64,000 bases of DNA. Origin: Cercophora sp. LCS_1. Lineage: Eukaryota; Ascomycota; Sordariomycetes; Sordariales; Lasiosphaeriaceae. Positions 33,000 to 44,296 of the stretch are shown here, piece after piece; position 1 is the first letter of the stretch; each line of letters starts with the position of its first letter. The notes beneath the pieces were generated by a model. The model ran no database searches. It had not been told where the DNA came from and worked only from the letters and a program-made list of their open reading frames with translations. The translations under genes were made by a program, and so were the position numbers. The DNA is taken from the NCBI GenBank assembly GCA_036250225.1, contig JAPZLL010000021.1:558001-622000 (forward strand), written 5' to 3'.

Positions 33000-35900
33000 A
33001 CGGCATGGTAAGTGTCACACACCATTCACTGCTCATGCTTGCGCATCGCTGACTGAAACAAGTGGTCCGCACTGACAGACCTGTTCGTGGAAAACCTGAG
33101 ACGGGTAGTGGCAGCCGTGGCTCGCAGCTCCCACGGCTATTGCAAACGAGCAAAGATGGCTGGAGCACAGGCAGCGCAGGCGGGAGTCTTGGACGACCGG
33201 ATCAGAGATTGGTATGTCTACGGTCATGGGGATAGTGTGAAAACAAGGGCTGACAATCGAGCTTTCAGATACGGCCGAGCGATTAAGGAAGAGCGGACAA
33301 GTCGCTGAAGGGATTCGCGGCCAGGCGATCCCTGCCGCCGTCATCATGGCCAAGGACGTGGACGGGCGGATGCTTTCCCTAGACAGCTGTCAATCCTTTT
33401 CCTTCTCTGACTTTCTGTCTTGTTTTTTGCGTGTTTCTGGTACCATGTTGCCCCTACATGCCTAGCGGTGTGAGGGGTTCGCTGATGTGTGTTTACTATT
33501 TGTGCGCTTGCCACGCTGTTGCGGCCTTCCGTCACGCAAGTCTGCCCCTGGTCTCTCCGATGTGAGGGAGGTGGCTTCCAACCCTCTCCTTTTCTCTTTT
33601 GGTTTATAGTAGGAAAGATTTTCCCCTCCATTCTGTCCTTCATCCAGACGTTTCCCATTTTCTTCCCTACTGGTGTGCATATCCACATCCAGCATTCATC
33701 AACATATGCCACCAGCCGGTTTCGCTGGCCCCTCTCCACTCTGCGTCGGAGGAAGCTTCAAGGCGGCGCTTTGCGCAAGAACGAAGCAGGCGAGCTTTGG
33801 TCCGTCTGCTGCCTTGCTTGGACCTGGCCTCTCAAGCGACGAGCAGCTCGCTGTTCCTACGCCCCACGGACCTCCAGACGGCTGGGGGGAGGGGGCAACC
33901 GCGTCTCCCACGCGATGTAGGTCGGCGCGCACACTACAGTGACTGTTGAAGGATAGCTGACGTCGAAGCTAGGGGTGCATCTCGCCATCACGAAGCCCAT
34001 ATCCCTCGCCTGGTGCACCGCAACAAACGATTTGACTCTCTATTGGCACAATAGGGACCAGGGTTGCCCAAGCTGGCACCCAGGACGGGCTCTTACGCTG
34101 GTGCAACACAAAAGAGCACTTGGTCGACAAATGCGTAGGCTGCATTCCTTCCAGTTCTTCCATCTTGCATCATCACCAAACACTCCCCATCTTATATATC
34201 CCCACGAGAAACAACTTCTTCGCGTTTGCCAGAATCGTTGCCGGCGGGTCCGAGATCGCGCCGCTCGAGCAACGAGCGCGAGTCCTAGCCCCTCAGAGCG
34301 GGAGTGTCGGGTGTGGCCATCCAGGTTGGTAACCCAGGGCACACGCTGGCAGTCGCGAGCTGGTTCGAGTATGTCTACTTCTTGCGAGTTCTGTGTCCTT
34401 TGCTGACTGTCCTTAAGTAGCGCTGGGAAACTCGAGAGCAGTGGAGATCGCAAAAGAAGAGCGCCAGGAGAAGTCGACCGTTGGCAACACATCATTGCCT
34501 AGGAGCCGCTTCGCCACAACACAGCGCAAAACTATTCACTGCTACGCTTACCTCGTTTGCCACTAGTTGAATGGGAGGCTATCGACACGCTCCTTAGCCA
34601 CCACGCACATCACAGGATGGCCCAGCGTCTCGATGATTGGCCGACCACTCACGACTCTCCTGCATTGACACCCCGGGAGAGGTATACTTGTCCTTGTCCT
34701 CGCCCAAGCTCCTGAATAGGTTCATGGGATTCCCAAGTGGGCCTGAAGGCGATTCAATCACGCGCCAATTCACCAGCAAACTTTGCGTTTATCGATCTGG
34801 AGTACGCGTCATGCTCGCTTCAGACCTACATGACAATGCTGCCGAGAGCGAACACAAAGTATCATTCGGAACGTTTCCACATCTCGGTTTAGATCGCAGC
34901 CACAAACGGATTGCAAAAACCGAGATACGCCCGTATGCTCCTTGGGCGGCGACCACACCACACGGCGGGCCAGCTCAGAGACGGCCTCCTGTTCCATATC
35001 TTTGGTTAGGCTCCAAACGGAAGACATTCCCCTAGCCGTCCACCGGCCGGTACCTCAAGGCGAGGCACGATGGGGAGTTTTCTATGCCGTTTCACGGTGT
35101 TTCGAAGCCCTTTTTCTTATTTTTCCTTATAAATATATAATGAATTTGTGCACAAACCGTCTATGCCTTACACCGTCAAATTCATTCTCTGGCACCCTAA
35201 CCATCGATGTGCCGTCACAACATGACTATTCCGAGGTACTAGGTAATATGATCCAACGCTCTGCACCGGGCCGCAATGTCTTCACACTTTTGCATGTCGG
35301 TCCTTCCCTTGGAATTTTCCCCACCTGCCTTATTACCCTTATCTACCTGGGGACTAACAGTATCGCCCTGAACCATTCACTGGTTGGCTGCTACATCGGA
35401 CGGCACGCAACTTTTTACCCTCAGAGAAATTCCTTCCTCTCTTCCACATTCCATTGATGGGACGAAATCCACCAACCGCGCGAGTGGACTTGCATCCTTT
35501 CAACCTACTCGCTTATCACCATTACTGTTCCCTACGTTATCCCATCCACAAACCACTTTACACCTCGTCAGTCGAGCAACCTCAGGACCTGACACCCCCA
35601 GAATTTGACTTCCCTCCTCTGGAAATTTCCCATTGCAATCCACAAGACAAGACAGAGGCCAAACTCCGACAGTTCTGTACTAAGGCGATACCACTCTAAC
35701 GGCTTCTTGCTCCTCCGTACGGGCTTTGCTATGGCACTCTTATTAATCGTCTTCGTGTTTCTGCCTGCTCTGGCGTTCTGCTCGTCCTTGTCCTAGGACC
35801 CATACCCGCCCCAATAGGTCAGGCACACGATTCTCACCTCATGTTTGGCGTCGCTGACATAAATATCGAAGGGAAGGGTACAAGTCCCGACACGAGCGCC

Positions 35901-36728
35901 ACATCACTTCGTCGGAAGCTTGTCAAGCGTGGCGGCTCAATCCCCCGGACGAGCTCACGGTTGCCTAGATTACAACGAGTACTTGAAAAGGAGGCGTATT
36001 TCCGCTTCGCAAGAGACGCTGCAACAATGGGGTTCATACGAGTTGGTGGAAAGATTCGGGAGTCAAATCACAGCATGTGTCGAGCACATATGGTACTCGG
36101 CCTATGAGTGCTTGGTCTACGATGGCTACATGGCGTGTCTCGTTGTATCTAGGGCTGTACACAATCAGGTCCGATTGCTTCCACAAGCATCGGAAGTGAC
36201 AGGAGGATTCTCTGAATTGTACATCTATCCAATAACGTCTTGCTATAAAATCCTTGCAATACGCTGATCACGCAGGCAAAGGCCCATGAATTCACGAAGA
36301 CAACTGTACAATAGGCAGAGAGAGAATGAGGTGGCGAAATAAGACAACTTGCGCAGCGAGTAGTGTTGAGCCCGAAAGCCGATGAACGGACTCTCAAGTC
36401 AAGATATCCTGTTTCATTTCCTTTGCCACAACATGGATGTCGATTTGTTTCCTCGGAAGCAGGGAGGGCTCCCGACCCTCCACTTGTCACAAACATAAAT
36501 TGGACGAAAAACTGGCCTAGGCTTTCGTTGTTCCCAAGCGGCTGAATCAGCCCTGGCGCAGAAACACCGCAAACACTCTGGACACGTCCCTGTGCCCTCA
36601 CTCTCTCCCTCCCGCGTTTCTCCTTGGGCCATCGACAATTTTTTGCGCTGCGTTCTGAAAACCCTCAAAGTATTTCCAAGGGGTTCTCCGGCTTTGCCCA
36701 CAGCATCCTGATCTCTCAACCATTGCCA
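33000..36728. other. Gene-poor stretch, 3.7 kb
   Basis: No complete gene is supported. Possible fragments: 33010-33310 (see previous entry); 33705-33940, a low-complexity frame after a pyrimidine-rich leader; 35454-35700 and 35920-36267, two + strand frames with protein-like composition (NEYLKRRRISASQETLQQW) but no domain. Promoter-like pyrimidine tracts recur, as if small genes had been present. Confidence 0.4.
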
Positions 36729-37055
36729 ATGCGACGCCGGCGGTCTACAGGGTCGCCCTCCGTCGCCATGTGCAACTCCGGCAAGGCCTACTTGCTGATC
36801 AGCGCCTTATGGGCAACCATGATTATTTGGGTATTAGCGCCTCCTTCATTCAAGGACAGGAGGTTGCAACAGTTGGCAAGCGAGCAACCACCGTATTCAC
36901 CAGCGTCAGGGCCATGGGCTAACCAGTTGTTCCCTCGTAGGCCAAATTCAGCCCCGTTGATGGGCCCCAAAGCGAAACCCTGCCGCGATCGAGACCGAGG
37001 TGTCGGCGCCTGCAAATCCACGAATCCATCCAAAAAGACCGAGCCCAAGACCTAA
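36729..37055 (+). CDS. Short single-pass membrane protein
   Basis: 108 aa from the ATG at 36729 (an in-frame ATG at 36768 is an alternative). One hydrophobic segment (AYLLISALWATMIIWVLAP) is followed by a Pro/Lys/Arg-rich tail (PLMGPKAKPCRDRDRG ... KKTEPKT). A pyrimidine-rich leader precedes it. No homologue recognised. It is one of a series of similar-sized genes on the + strand between 32 and 45 kb. Confidence 0.4.
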   Translation: MRRRRSTGSPSVAMCNSGKAYLLISALWATMIIWVLAPPSFKDRRLQQLASEQPPYSPASGPWANQLFPRRPNSAPLMGPKAKPCRDRDRGVGACKSTNPSKKTEPKT

Positions 37056-37996
37056 GATCCGTTGTCGTACAAGGTGGGCGGGTTACCCCTGGGGGCGAGC
37101 TCTGGGTCCAGCTTAAGTAGCGCTGCGCGCGGCTCTAGAAGGTTGGCGCTGAAGTAAATATCGTACTATCGCATCACCCGATCCGCTCTCCGGGCCATGG
37201 CCAGTAGCACTCAGGCTGCGATTCCACGCATGTTCGTTCGGCCGGGTTCAGGGGTCCAAGCGAATCTTCATCCAGCTGCGGCCGCCTGCATACCAAGGCC
37301 GAATGCTAGAACGGGTGGCGGCATCGGGTTCTGGTGAGTTGGCAGAGCAGATTGATGTGTGCGGTAGCTGACGATCCGGGATTTCACAGCAGCCCTGATT
37401 AGGTGTCCTTTGTCGTCGCTCGTTCGAGGTAGATCGATTCGCTACAATCGCGAAACAACCGATACCAGCGGACCTCCGGGGTCATGGAACAGGCAGTTAA
37501 CTGCACCGAGTAACAAAAACAACCAGTGTTAGGAGTTCCCAGGCGCTCTTTGTTTACTTTCGATCCACATTGGCTGTTGACACCTGTGGCAACGCCTAAG
37601 TGTCAGGCTTTTTGTCTTCCCTTTCATGTCGTTGTTGCCCGGTGCTTGTCGCATTTTCTGTCACAGGCTGAGGTGACGCAGATAAGACCTTTCCACTTCT
37701 TCATAACTCCCCAACACACTGTCCGGCTCACCGGCTATCCCTAAGTTGGCGGTTGCCCGTTTCAGTGGTGAATGGGGGTCACAATGAATTGGCGGTATCG
37801 ATGGTTATCCCAGCCACACGTCCCTGACCTCGCGTCCAGTTGCTGATGACCCACTCGACTTCTTCCTACGACCTCTCGTTTCTCCCTCACTCTCTTCCTT
37901 CTTCTACCAGAAAACCCAGCAGTTGACTTCCTCTCATTGCCCTCCCCAGATTTCCGCCGCAGCGCCTCCAGAAGTGGCCGGAATCCCTCGAGCACC
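37056..37996. other. Intergenic, leader of the next gene
   Basis: The last 130 bp are an unbroken pyrimidine-rich leader typical of fungal promoters. No coding frame is supported in the rest. Confidence 0.4.
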
Positions 37997-38535
37997 ATGG
38001 ATCCCTCTGACAACGCCAAATGTTTCGGTCTTGGTCTTCTTTTCTGCATCATGGTGGCAGTTATCAGCTCATATATGGTGGAGATGCAGGCCGGTGCTAC
38101 CCTCTTCGAGCGATCCGTTATTGTCATCTTCACTCTCGCCGTGATGTGGCTTGTCGGCTGTGCCACAATCTGCTTTCTCGCGGAGTGTGGGATTATCTTT
38201 GACCGCGACATCACGCAGCCCAAGAACTCAGCCACCGATGGAACACCGGGCATTGCGATTTCCGAGCCCCACGCCGTCACATCTGAGGTCCGTCCAACTG
38301 AACCTACCATCCATCTACTGCTCTTTTGCACAAATTCAAGACTGACATACAACAACCAGAGAAGCGCCGATATTGATCAGCAGAGGCTTGCGCCAACGAG
38401 CCGCTTTTTCTCTGAAGGAGCGCACGCGTTTGATGTAAGTGCCCAGCCGCCGCAATGCTGCTACTTGTTCGAAGTACTAACAGTCTGAAGCCCAATATCC
38501 GTAGTTTCCTAAGCGAGATTGCCGGGTCCGGATAG
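37997..38535 (+). CDS. Small two-TM protein, member A of a paralogous pair
   Basis: Exons 37997-38287, 38360-38434 and 38491-38535 give 136 aa. Intron 2 has GTAAGT and a perfect ACTAAC branch site; intron 1 has a weaker donor (GTCCGT) but a CTGAC branch and CAG end. Two hydrophobic helices (FGLGLLFCIMVAVISSYMV and VIVIFTLAVMWLVGCATICFL) precede AECGIIFDRD and a Ser/Thr/Pro-rich tail. The next gene (39103) has the same layout and a shared core: GLL, SSY, then V-x-W-L-x-x-x-A-x-x-C-x-x-E-x-G-I. In both, exon 2 ends in a short run closing with F-D just before a GTRAG donor. Function unknown. Confidence 0.6.
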
Positions 38536-39102
38536 CCCTCACATCACGTACGCTCTGAATAAAATGGAAACGAGGTGTGATGTGGGCAACGTGGTTAGCG
38601 TTACACAACAGGCCGTGGTTGGGTGTATGGTGATTTCGAGACAAGGCATGACTTCGCGAACGGGAGCAAACCCGCCTAGGTCGCAAACCTGGTAGCATTG
38701 CCTTTTGCATGAGAAGTTCTCATGCTCGTTCCTCATGCTTCTCACATGCGACCGGATTCAGGAATTCAGCGACGCAAGCACTGTCGGTCCTTCCTTTTCA
38801 GGTTCACATCACATTGCTCTCAGGCGGGAAAAACTCACACCACCTGACCCCCCACATAAGGTAGGCAAGCTACATGATTTTGCATTGGATTTGCTTTCAG
38901 GCACCAAGCACACATGCAACTGTCTCCCAGCAATCATTCTTCTGCTGTTACCTTTTCTTCTCACCGCCTTCAACAACCTCAGCCTCCTAACGGTTTAGCC
39001 GACTCTCCTCTTTCAGCTTGCTCCCAGCGTCGTTTTTCCCATCTTGACCCTCTGCCCTGCTGCCAGCACCAAGTCTTCGAGGCCCAAAGTCGCTTGGGCA
39101 TC
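38536..39102. other. Intergenic between the two paralogues
   Basis: A pyrimidine-rich leader occupies the last 120 bp. Nothing else is seen. Confidence 0.4.
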
Positions 39103-39819
39103 ATGTGTTCCCCCGGTAGCGTCGCCTCTTTTGTGCCAGGTCTCCTCACTTCTCTCGTTATCCAGAATCGCAGCTCCTACCCCCCAGAGGCACTGGCAAT
39201 CCTCGGGGTTTTCGTGCATGTCATCCTTGCTCTCGCCACCATTTTTGTCGTGTGGCTTACCTCCTTTGCCGCGCTCTGTGTCGAGTCGGGCATCGTGGCC
39301 AACCCGCCCACCGACCTCGCTGTGCCCGCTGTTGCGATCACGACTGTCCCGGGGACACAAGATCACGGTGTACGGGGGGCTTCTACCTCCCAAGGGCTGA
39401 TAAGCACCATTTCGTCCGCTGCTCCAACTACGGCCACTTGTTCTGTCACAACAGCGCATTCAGCTGTAGCGGCCGTTCTGTTTGTTCTCAAGTGCTGAGG
39501 ATACTAACAGCCTGTGAGAATCCAAGCCAATGCAAGCCATGAACGGCCCGAGCCACTCGCCCCCGCCTAGGACCTGGTGGCGATTCCGATTCGAAGGAGG
39601 ACTGACGTTTGATGTGAGCATCTAGTAATCGCCACTTTCCTTTCCTCGGTGCACTTACAGTGCTCGGGGGTACCCGCGAAGCCAACATCTGTGAGATCCG
39701 GCGCCCCCCTGGTCGAGTCAAGCGGCGTCAACATGGCGTGCTCCCTCCCTTTCGATGCCAGGGAAGCCCGATGGCGTATTGGGGTGGTGGACGGCGGGAT
39801 TTCGGGGTCTTTCGGTTAG
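39103..39819 (+). CDS. Small two-TM protein, member B of a paralogous pair
   Basis: Exons 39103-39367, 39519-39613 and 39661-39819 give 172 aa. Intron 1 (151 nt) ends after a perfect ACTAAC branch site; intron 2 is 47 nt with GTGAGC and CAG. The N-terminal part (MCSPGSVASFVPGLL ... SSY) and the second helix (VHVILALATIFVVWLTSFAALC) with VESGIVAN align with member A. The last exon is longer than A's (53 against 15 codons), ending in a Gly/Val-rich run (WRIGVVDGGISGSFG). The intron positions, phases and the F-D end of exon 2 are the best evidence that both are real genes. Function unknown. Confidence 0.6.
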
Positions 39820-40417
39820 GTAGTGCGGAAGCTTCGAGGCGTGATTTGAGTGAATAGCCGACTGGTCTTCTTGTCGCACTATTAGCGGTTCCGATCCGAT
39901 AGGGTCAGGGTCGACGGGCAACGGCTACGAGGTATGTTGTAGATATCCTTTACGCCGATTCAGCTGCCCACTTTCTGTGGATTCCTGTCAGCGATGAGAC
40001 GATCCCAAGAGTGGCCGTTCCCTTGCCAAACTGGCCCTCGGATGTCGATGTTCTCCCTCATTGCTCTGAGGCAAAGCCCTGTGCGCTGGAGAAAATGACA
40101 CCGACCATTCCCCCAACAGCTCTACCCACCTAAACAACATTGAGGGTTCTCGAATATTCGTTCCTTTTATTGCCAATAGCGGCAGAAAGAACACTTGGAC
40201 CCTGTTATTAGGTACCGATATCTCGGCTTTCAACTTGAGTTTACACCCAGCCGAACTGGCGACCTTAGGGTTCCAAAGCAGCCGAACCTCGGCGAAAGAA
40301 AAACTCTAATCGTCTTTAAAACCGCAGGAGAAATTTGATCGAGGCCACAATCCTCTTCTTCCTTACAACAACCCCCTCACCCACGAGAAAGATCACTACG
40401 AACACCTTCACCAAGCC
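39820..40417. other. Intergenic, no supported gene
   Basis: Frames here are short and unrecognised. The last 80 bp are pyrimidine-rich. Confidence 0.4.
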
Positions 40418-40609
40418 ATGCACAACAACGATTGCGATCGCCAAGGCCACCAACGAACCCATCCCCGCCCACGTCCTCGATACTACAGGGCCGACTTTTG
40501 GTCGCTGGCTTCCGACTTTTTCATTTTCTCTTTTGCGGCCGTCGTCCTCGTATCCATATACGGGTTCTTGCTTTGGATATTTGAGCCGCACCCCTTCCCC
40601 TGGTTTTAA
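40418..40609 (+). CDS. 63-aa single-pass membrane peptide (possible)
   Basis: ATG at 40418 after a C/T-rich leader; His/Arg-rich N terminus (MHNNDCDRQGHQRTHPRP), then one helix (FFIFSFAAVVLVSIYGFLLWIF) and a short PHPFPWF end. It lies 43 bp upstream of the gene at 40652. A minus-strand frame over the same bases is also hydrophobic, so the strand is not certain. Confidence 0.35.
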   Translation: MHNNDCDRQGHQRTHPRPRPRYYRADFWSLASDFFIFSFAAVVLVSIYGFLLWIFEPHPFPWF

Positions 40610-40651
40610 TAGGCGTCCTCTCCTCTAATGCTAGGCCATTTCTTCAGGGCC

Positions 40652-40937
40652 ATGAGCCTTGCCTACGTCGCGGCGTATGAATTTCTGTCAGAGAAACCAG
40701 AGAACGTCTTTCTCGTGGCCATCGCTGTCTTTTGTGTGTTGCATTTCGTTGTGTGGTTGTCGTCTAGGCGCGAGGCCGGTACCCCTACGGGAGGAATTCT
40801 GAAGAAGCCGGGCTCGAGGAACAAGGGCAGGCGTGTGGTAAGATTCCATTCCAAACTTTGATTGCCGCGAAGTGGCTAACGAAGAGAAGAGATTTGATCT
40901 TACCACCCCCCCGGACGATGGCAGGGGATTTCCCTGA
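40652..40937 (+). CDS. Small membrane protein with SILK/RVxF-like PP1 docking motifs
   Basis: Exons 40652-40837 and 40890-40937 give 77 aa; the 52-nt intron has GTAAGA, a GCTAAC branch site and an AAG end, and both phases are 0. The protein starts MSLAYVAAYEF, has one TM helix (VFLVAIAVFCVLHFVVWLS), then a basic cytosolic-type tail: GGILKKPGS, then KGRRV joined by the splice to RFDLTTPPDDGRGFP. GILK fits the SILK motif ([GS]-I-L-[RK]) and RVRF fits the RVxF motif, the two known protein phosphatase 1 docking sites. If the intron is retained the frame still gives RVVRF, so both forms keep an RVxF match. The last exon is shared in pattern with 43748-44296 and 50575-50838. Function is inferred from motifs only. 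Confidence 0.55.
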
Positions 40938-41441
40938 GCACTGGGGCGATGCCGCTGAGGCGAGTGGGCAGCAAGGAACCAAGGAGCCCGAGCGAGACGG
41001 AGTTGGGATGGGAGTGCGGCCCTACAGCAGGGTGCCGGCACCAGCATCAACAGGCGGGGTGCGTTGGCTGGTGGGGTTCGGGTCTGTTAGCCACGGTGCG
41101 GGTAACCAGCAGGGCTGTCACCAGGTGGGCACGTATATAAAGTCATCACCCCAAATAGACAACACCGTCATTCAGGCGAAAAGTATTGAACGGAATTGTG
41201 TGTCCACGATACGGAGCATAGTTGCAGGAGAGATTCCTGGAACCAACAAGAGACACTGACGCGGATTTCGGGAGAAGGGACGACGGGGCGTTGAAGGACA
41301 GGACCCTGTCACCTCGCCCTCAGCCCCGCCCAATTTTGATCTGATGTTCATTCCTTCTGCTGCGATAAATCTCACTCGGGATCACACCACAAGCGCATCT
41401 TTCACCTTGAGGTTTTGGTTAGATGCCGTTTTCTCCTCGCC

Positions 41442-42108
41442 ATGGCGGTCGTCATGCTCGCCCATGTCTACGCGCTCAAGTCAGTCATCACGGCCGTTAG
41501 TCATATCGTCCACTGGACCGGCTGGGCCGGTTCCCCAGCGTTGCCCATTGGCTCCGTAACCTCCCCCGCCCCCGCCCCCGCCCCCCCACTCTTCGTCCGC
41601 ATTTCAGCCTTGTTCACGGAGCTTTCTAGCCTTCCCTCGGCGCGGGCCAGGGAAGACGAAGTGCCGCGCGGCAACGGAGCTGCCGACCCTGCCGCCACGG
41701 CGTCGACCACCAATACTCCAGCGGGAGCCGTCACAGATCTGCCGTCGATAAAACCAGCAGGCTACGGTCAAGACTGCGATTCCCGCGGGCAAGAAGGTCT
41801 TGTACATCGTCAACAACAATTCAGCTGCCGAGGAGTCTGAGATTGGAACCTACATGAAGAAGACAAGCGCGCAACGGGACGACGCCCTCGCTGACTCAAA
41901 AGCGGCGGCTGAATTTTGCGACTCCTTCACAGGTGAACTCTTCCTCGCCGAGCTAGCGATAGGACAAATAGGCAAAGACATGGAGGCGGCCCAAGAGGCA
42001 ATCCGTATAGAAAAGGCCCAATACCGAGGGATTACCTTAGAGTCCGGCGCTACACAATATTTTAAGAGACACTATAACGAATTCCCTACACTTGTAGAAA
42101 TTCTCTAA
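41442..42108 (+). CDS. Short membrane-anchored protein, probably spliced
   Basis: A first frame from the ATG at 41442 (MAVVMLAHVYALKSVITAV) has a hydrophobic start and a Pro/Ala-rich middle (TSPAPAPAPPLFVRI). Good coding sequence continues in the next frame from 41758: TVKTAIPAGKKVLYIVNNNS, SEIGTYMKKTSAQRDDALAD, EAAQEAIRIEKAQYRG, to a stop at 42108. An intron at 41661-41757 (GTGCCG ... CCAG) would join them in phase, giving 189 aa; the alternative is a frameshift. Family not recognised. The gene ends 36 bp before an LTR-like element. Confidence 0.45.
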
Positions 42109-42144
42109 TGGATTTAGTAATAGACTAATGGAATTATCGATTAG

Positions 42145-42990
42145 TGTTAAAACAGGGTGCTGCCCACAGGGCTCGTAGTACGTAGCCAGGCAGCTTACAG
42201 TGGGTTTACCCACTGTAATACGCAGCGGAAGACTTGTGCGGAAGCAAAGAGTGACTGAGGGTCAATTGACTATTGCTTGCTTGAATCAACTATTGAACTG
42301 GTGATGAACAACACACACAGAACCCAGCGGTCGGCCTGGAAGGCCGACCTATGGGCAGGCCTTCCTCTGATCGGAGGGAAGCATGTGAACGACGTAGGAT
42401 AACAACGTAGGAAGACGACGTAGGATAACAACGTAGGAACACGACGTAGAAAAACAACGTAGGAAAAACGACAACGCACCTCGTCACCCTCGGAACTTCG
42501 CCATGGTGGTGAGTTGTTCTGTTCAATCTAAATCTGAGGCGCTGGCGCAACTTATGTCCAGGCGTCACGTGCCAAGCACGTGACAGCCTGTCGCTCACCA
42601 CCGTGACTACATACAAAAACGGGAAGGCAACCACAGGCCAGCTCTCCTTAGCCGTCACCCCGAGTCACTATCTACAAAGGAAAGAAGGCCTATATTTATA
42701 GGCACAGAAGGCCTGGGGGCCTTCTGTTCCAGAGGGTTCTGTGGGCCAAACACTGACGTAACACACTGGCAATCTAGAAGATTCGGTGGGCCACAGAACT
42801 TCGTATTCTGTGTGTGGCTTCCATGGTGTGGCAGCCACTGTGGAGCAGGGCCCCACAGGGGGTTTAGGAGCTACAAGTGAGCCTGTGGGCCCACTGTGGC
42901 TTAGTGCCTTGGCACCCCCACCACCACTGCTGCAAAGCAGCAGTGCTGTTGGCCACCAGTTACAGGGCACTGGTAGCTATTAATTTAACA
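42145..42990. repeat. LTR-like element, 846 bp, TG...CA ends
   Basis: It begins TGTTAAAACAGG and ends TAATTTAACA, giving short inverted termini of the TG/CA kind seen in long terminal repeats. Inside are a TATA-like stretch (TATATTTATAG near 42690), a G+C-rich palindromic part (near 42905-42960), a tandem array (42391-42469) and no coding frame. I see no flanking target-site duplication and no second copy in the window, so solo-LTR status is inference. Confidence 0.45.
42391..42469 (+). repeat. Tandem repeat, three units of 26-27 bp
   Basis: Each unit has two half-units built on ACGTAGGA and ending in A-rich spacers (GACGTAGGATAACAACGTAGG). Three units follow each other with few changes. Confidence 0.7.
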
Positions 42991-43747
42991 GAAACTATAC
43001 CAATATCTACTTCTATGGGGCAACTATAGCCATTATTATCCAGTTGGCTACATATAGGCGGGGGCAGAATAGATCAATACCCCAACAACTACTAAATATA
43101 GTAGTATTAGTAATAGTAGTTGCCATAATAGTAGTATTATTACTGAGGCCAAATAATCGAAAAATGTGGGCTTTAATGTTCATATACGTAGCAGTAGTAA
43201 AACTATAGTAAGGGAAGGACGAGAAGGGGACTATAGAGGACTATAGGATAGAGCTATTATTGGGAGAGACGCTACCACCAAAAAGCACATATTGGTCTAC
43301 TATATATATTATATTCAAAATTTTACTAAACTTGACGGCAACCTCGAGGCTTTAACCAAAATGTTCACTACTTCCCCCATAATTACCACTACTGGGAAAA
43401 TAGAAATGAAGCTCACTACCTACTTTATTAAGGCTCTCGCACGTACTTACTATATTACCATATTTATTACGCGTCCAGGTAAAAATTAAAAAAAGATTAG
43501 TAATGCACTACACACATTACTCCTTACCCGTAATTAAGCCACTAAAATCCAGACAAATTATAGTGTAGACATTGGGATACTATATTATAATGTGGGCGAG
43601 AGTACTCTTAGAGGGTTCCTCCTTATTTTGCTTTCCAGTGGAGATACCGAAATTAATAACGAAACGAGGTATATAAATATTATTACAATTGGGTTAATAA
43701 ACAGCCATTGGATATTGGGGTACCTTAGATATAAGACCTTTACCTAG
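42991..43747. other. AT-rich block, decayed transposon-like DNA
   Basis: About 760 bp with a sudden rise in A+T and many TA steps (ATATATATTATATTC, TAGTAGTATTAGTAATAG), unlike all flanking DNA. Stops occur in every frame. This is the appearance of sequence subjected to repeat-induced point mutation in fungi. Any retrotransposon body attached to the LTR-like element would be expected here. Confidence 0.55.
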
Positions 43748-44296
43748 GTGCAGTGGGACCAAGGCTTCCATCTGAGGTTGGGCGCCAACAACGGCGCGTG
43801 TTTTGCTATGGAGCAAGTACTAAAGTTCAAAATAGAGTGCCTTATTCATAGTAGAGACAGCCATTTCGCCCGTGGTGGGGTTAAAGTGCTAACCCTATTA
43901 GCTACATCCCTCCAACCCTCTGTGTGGACCTACGACGATGACGCCGCAGTGAGGAAAAGCTCCCCGGAGAGAAGCGAGCTGCGGGAAGACGTCGCGGGTA
44001 CTGTATTCGTCGTGGGTGATGTGATGGTGATCGATGGGGTCCACGAGGAAGTTGTAGTCCTGGACCTCGGTGTCGGATCCGAGGCGAGAGTGGAGGCTAG
44101 CCACCAAGAGGACGGGATCGGGCCTCTCGGGGCTCTACAGCCATCTGGGGCACGTCGGGGAAGACGAAGCAGCAGCTTGGTGAGTCCTCTTCGCCGGGAT
44201 CCACCCCTCCTTCTTCCGAACATCCTTGCTAACACCTAACAGTCGTCTAGCCTCGTCGAGTTTACGAGTGGCAACGGGTACGGGGAGGCCATTTGA
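43748..44296 (+). CDS. Unknown protein with the short shared terminal exon, copy 1
   Basis: Exons 43748-44179 and 44243-44296 (161 aa if the ATG at 43748 is the start, which is unsure). The 63-nt intron has GTGAGT, two CTAAC branch sites and a CAG end, both sides phase 0. The end of exon 1 reads SGARRGRRSSSL and the last exon SSSLVEFTSGNGYGEAI, then stop. The same junction and pattern appear at 50575-50838 (ATRGRRRSSRV, then SFNLVEFSDGKGYAERI). The body of exon 1 (VFVVGDVMVIDGVHEEVVVL) is unassigned, and it adjoins the AT-rich block, so the 5' part may have been replaced. The other strand of 43898-44235 also has a protein-like frame. Confidence 0.45.

Noticed and set aside
40316..40591. Minus-strand hydrophobic frame of 91 codons opposite 40418-40609
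   Set aside because: It has no leader or intron support; the + strand has a typical pyrimidine-rich leader, though certainty is low.
44160..44296. Reading the 43748-44296 and 50575-50838 match on the minus strand
   Set aside because: The minus frames give only a weak L-D-E likeness, while the + strand shows the conserved donor, branch site, acceptor and protein pattern.
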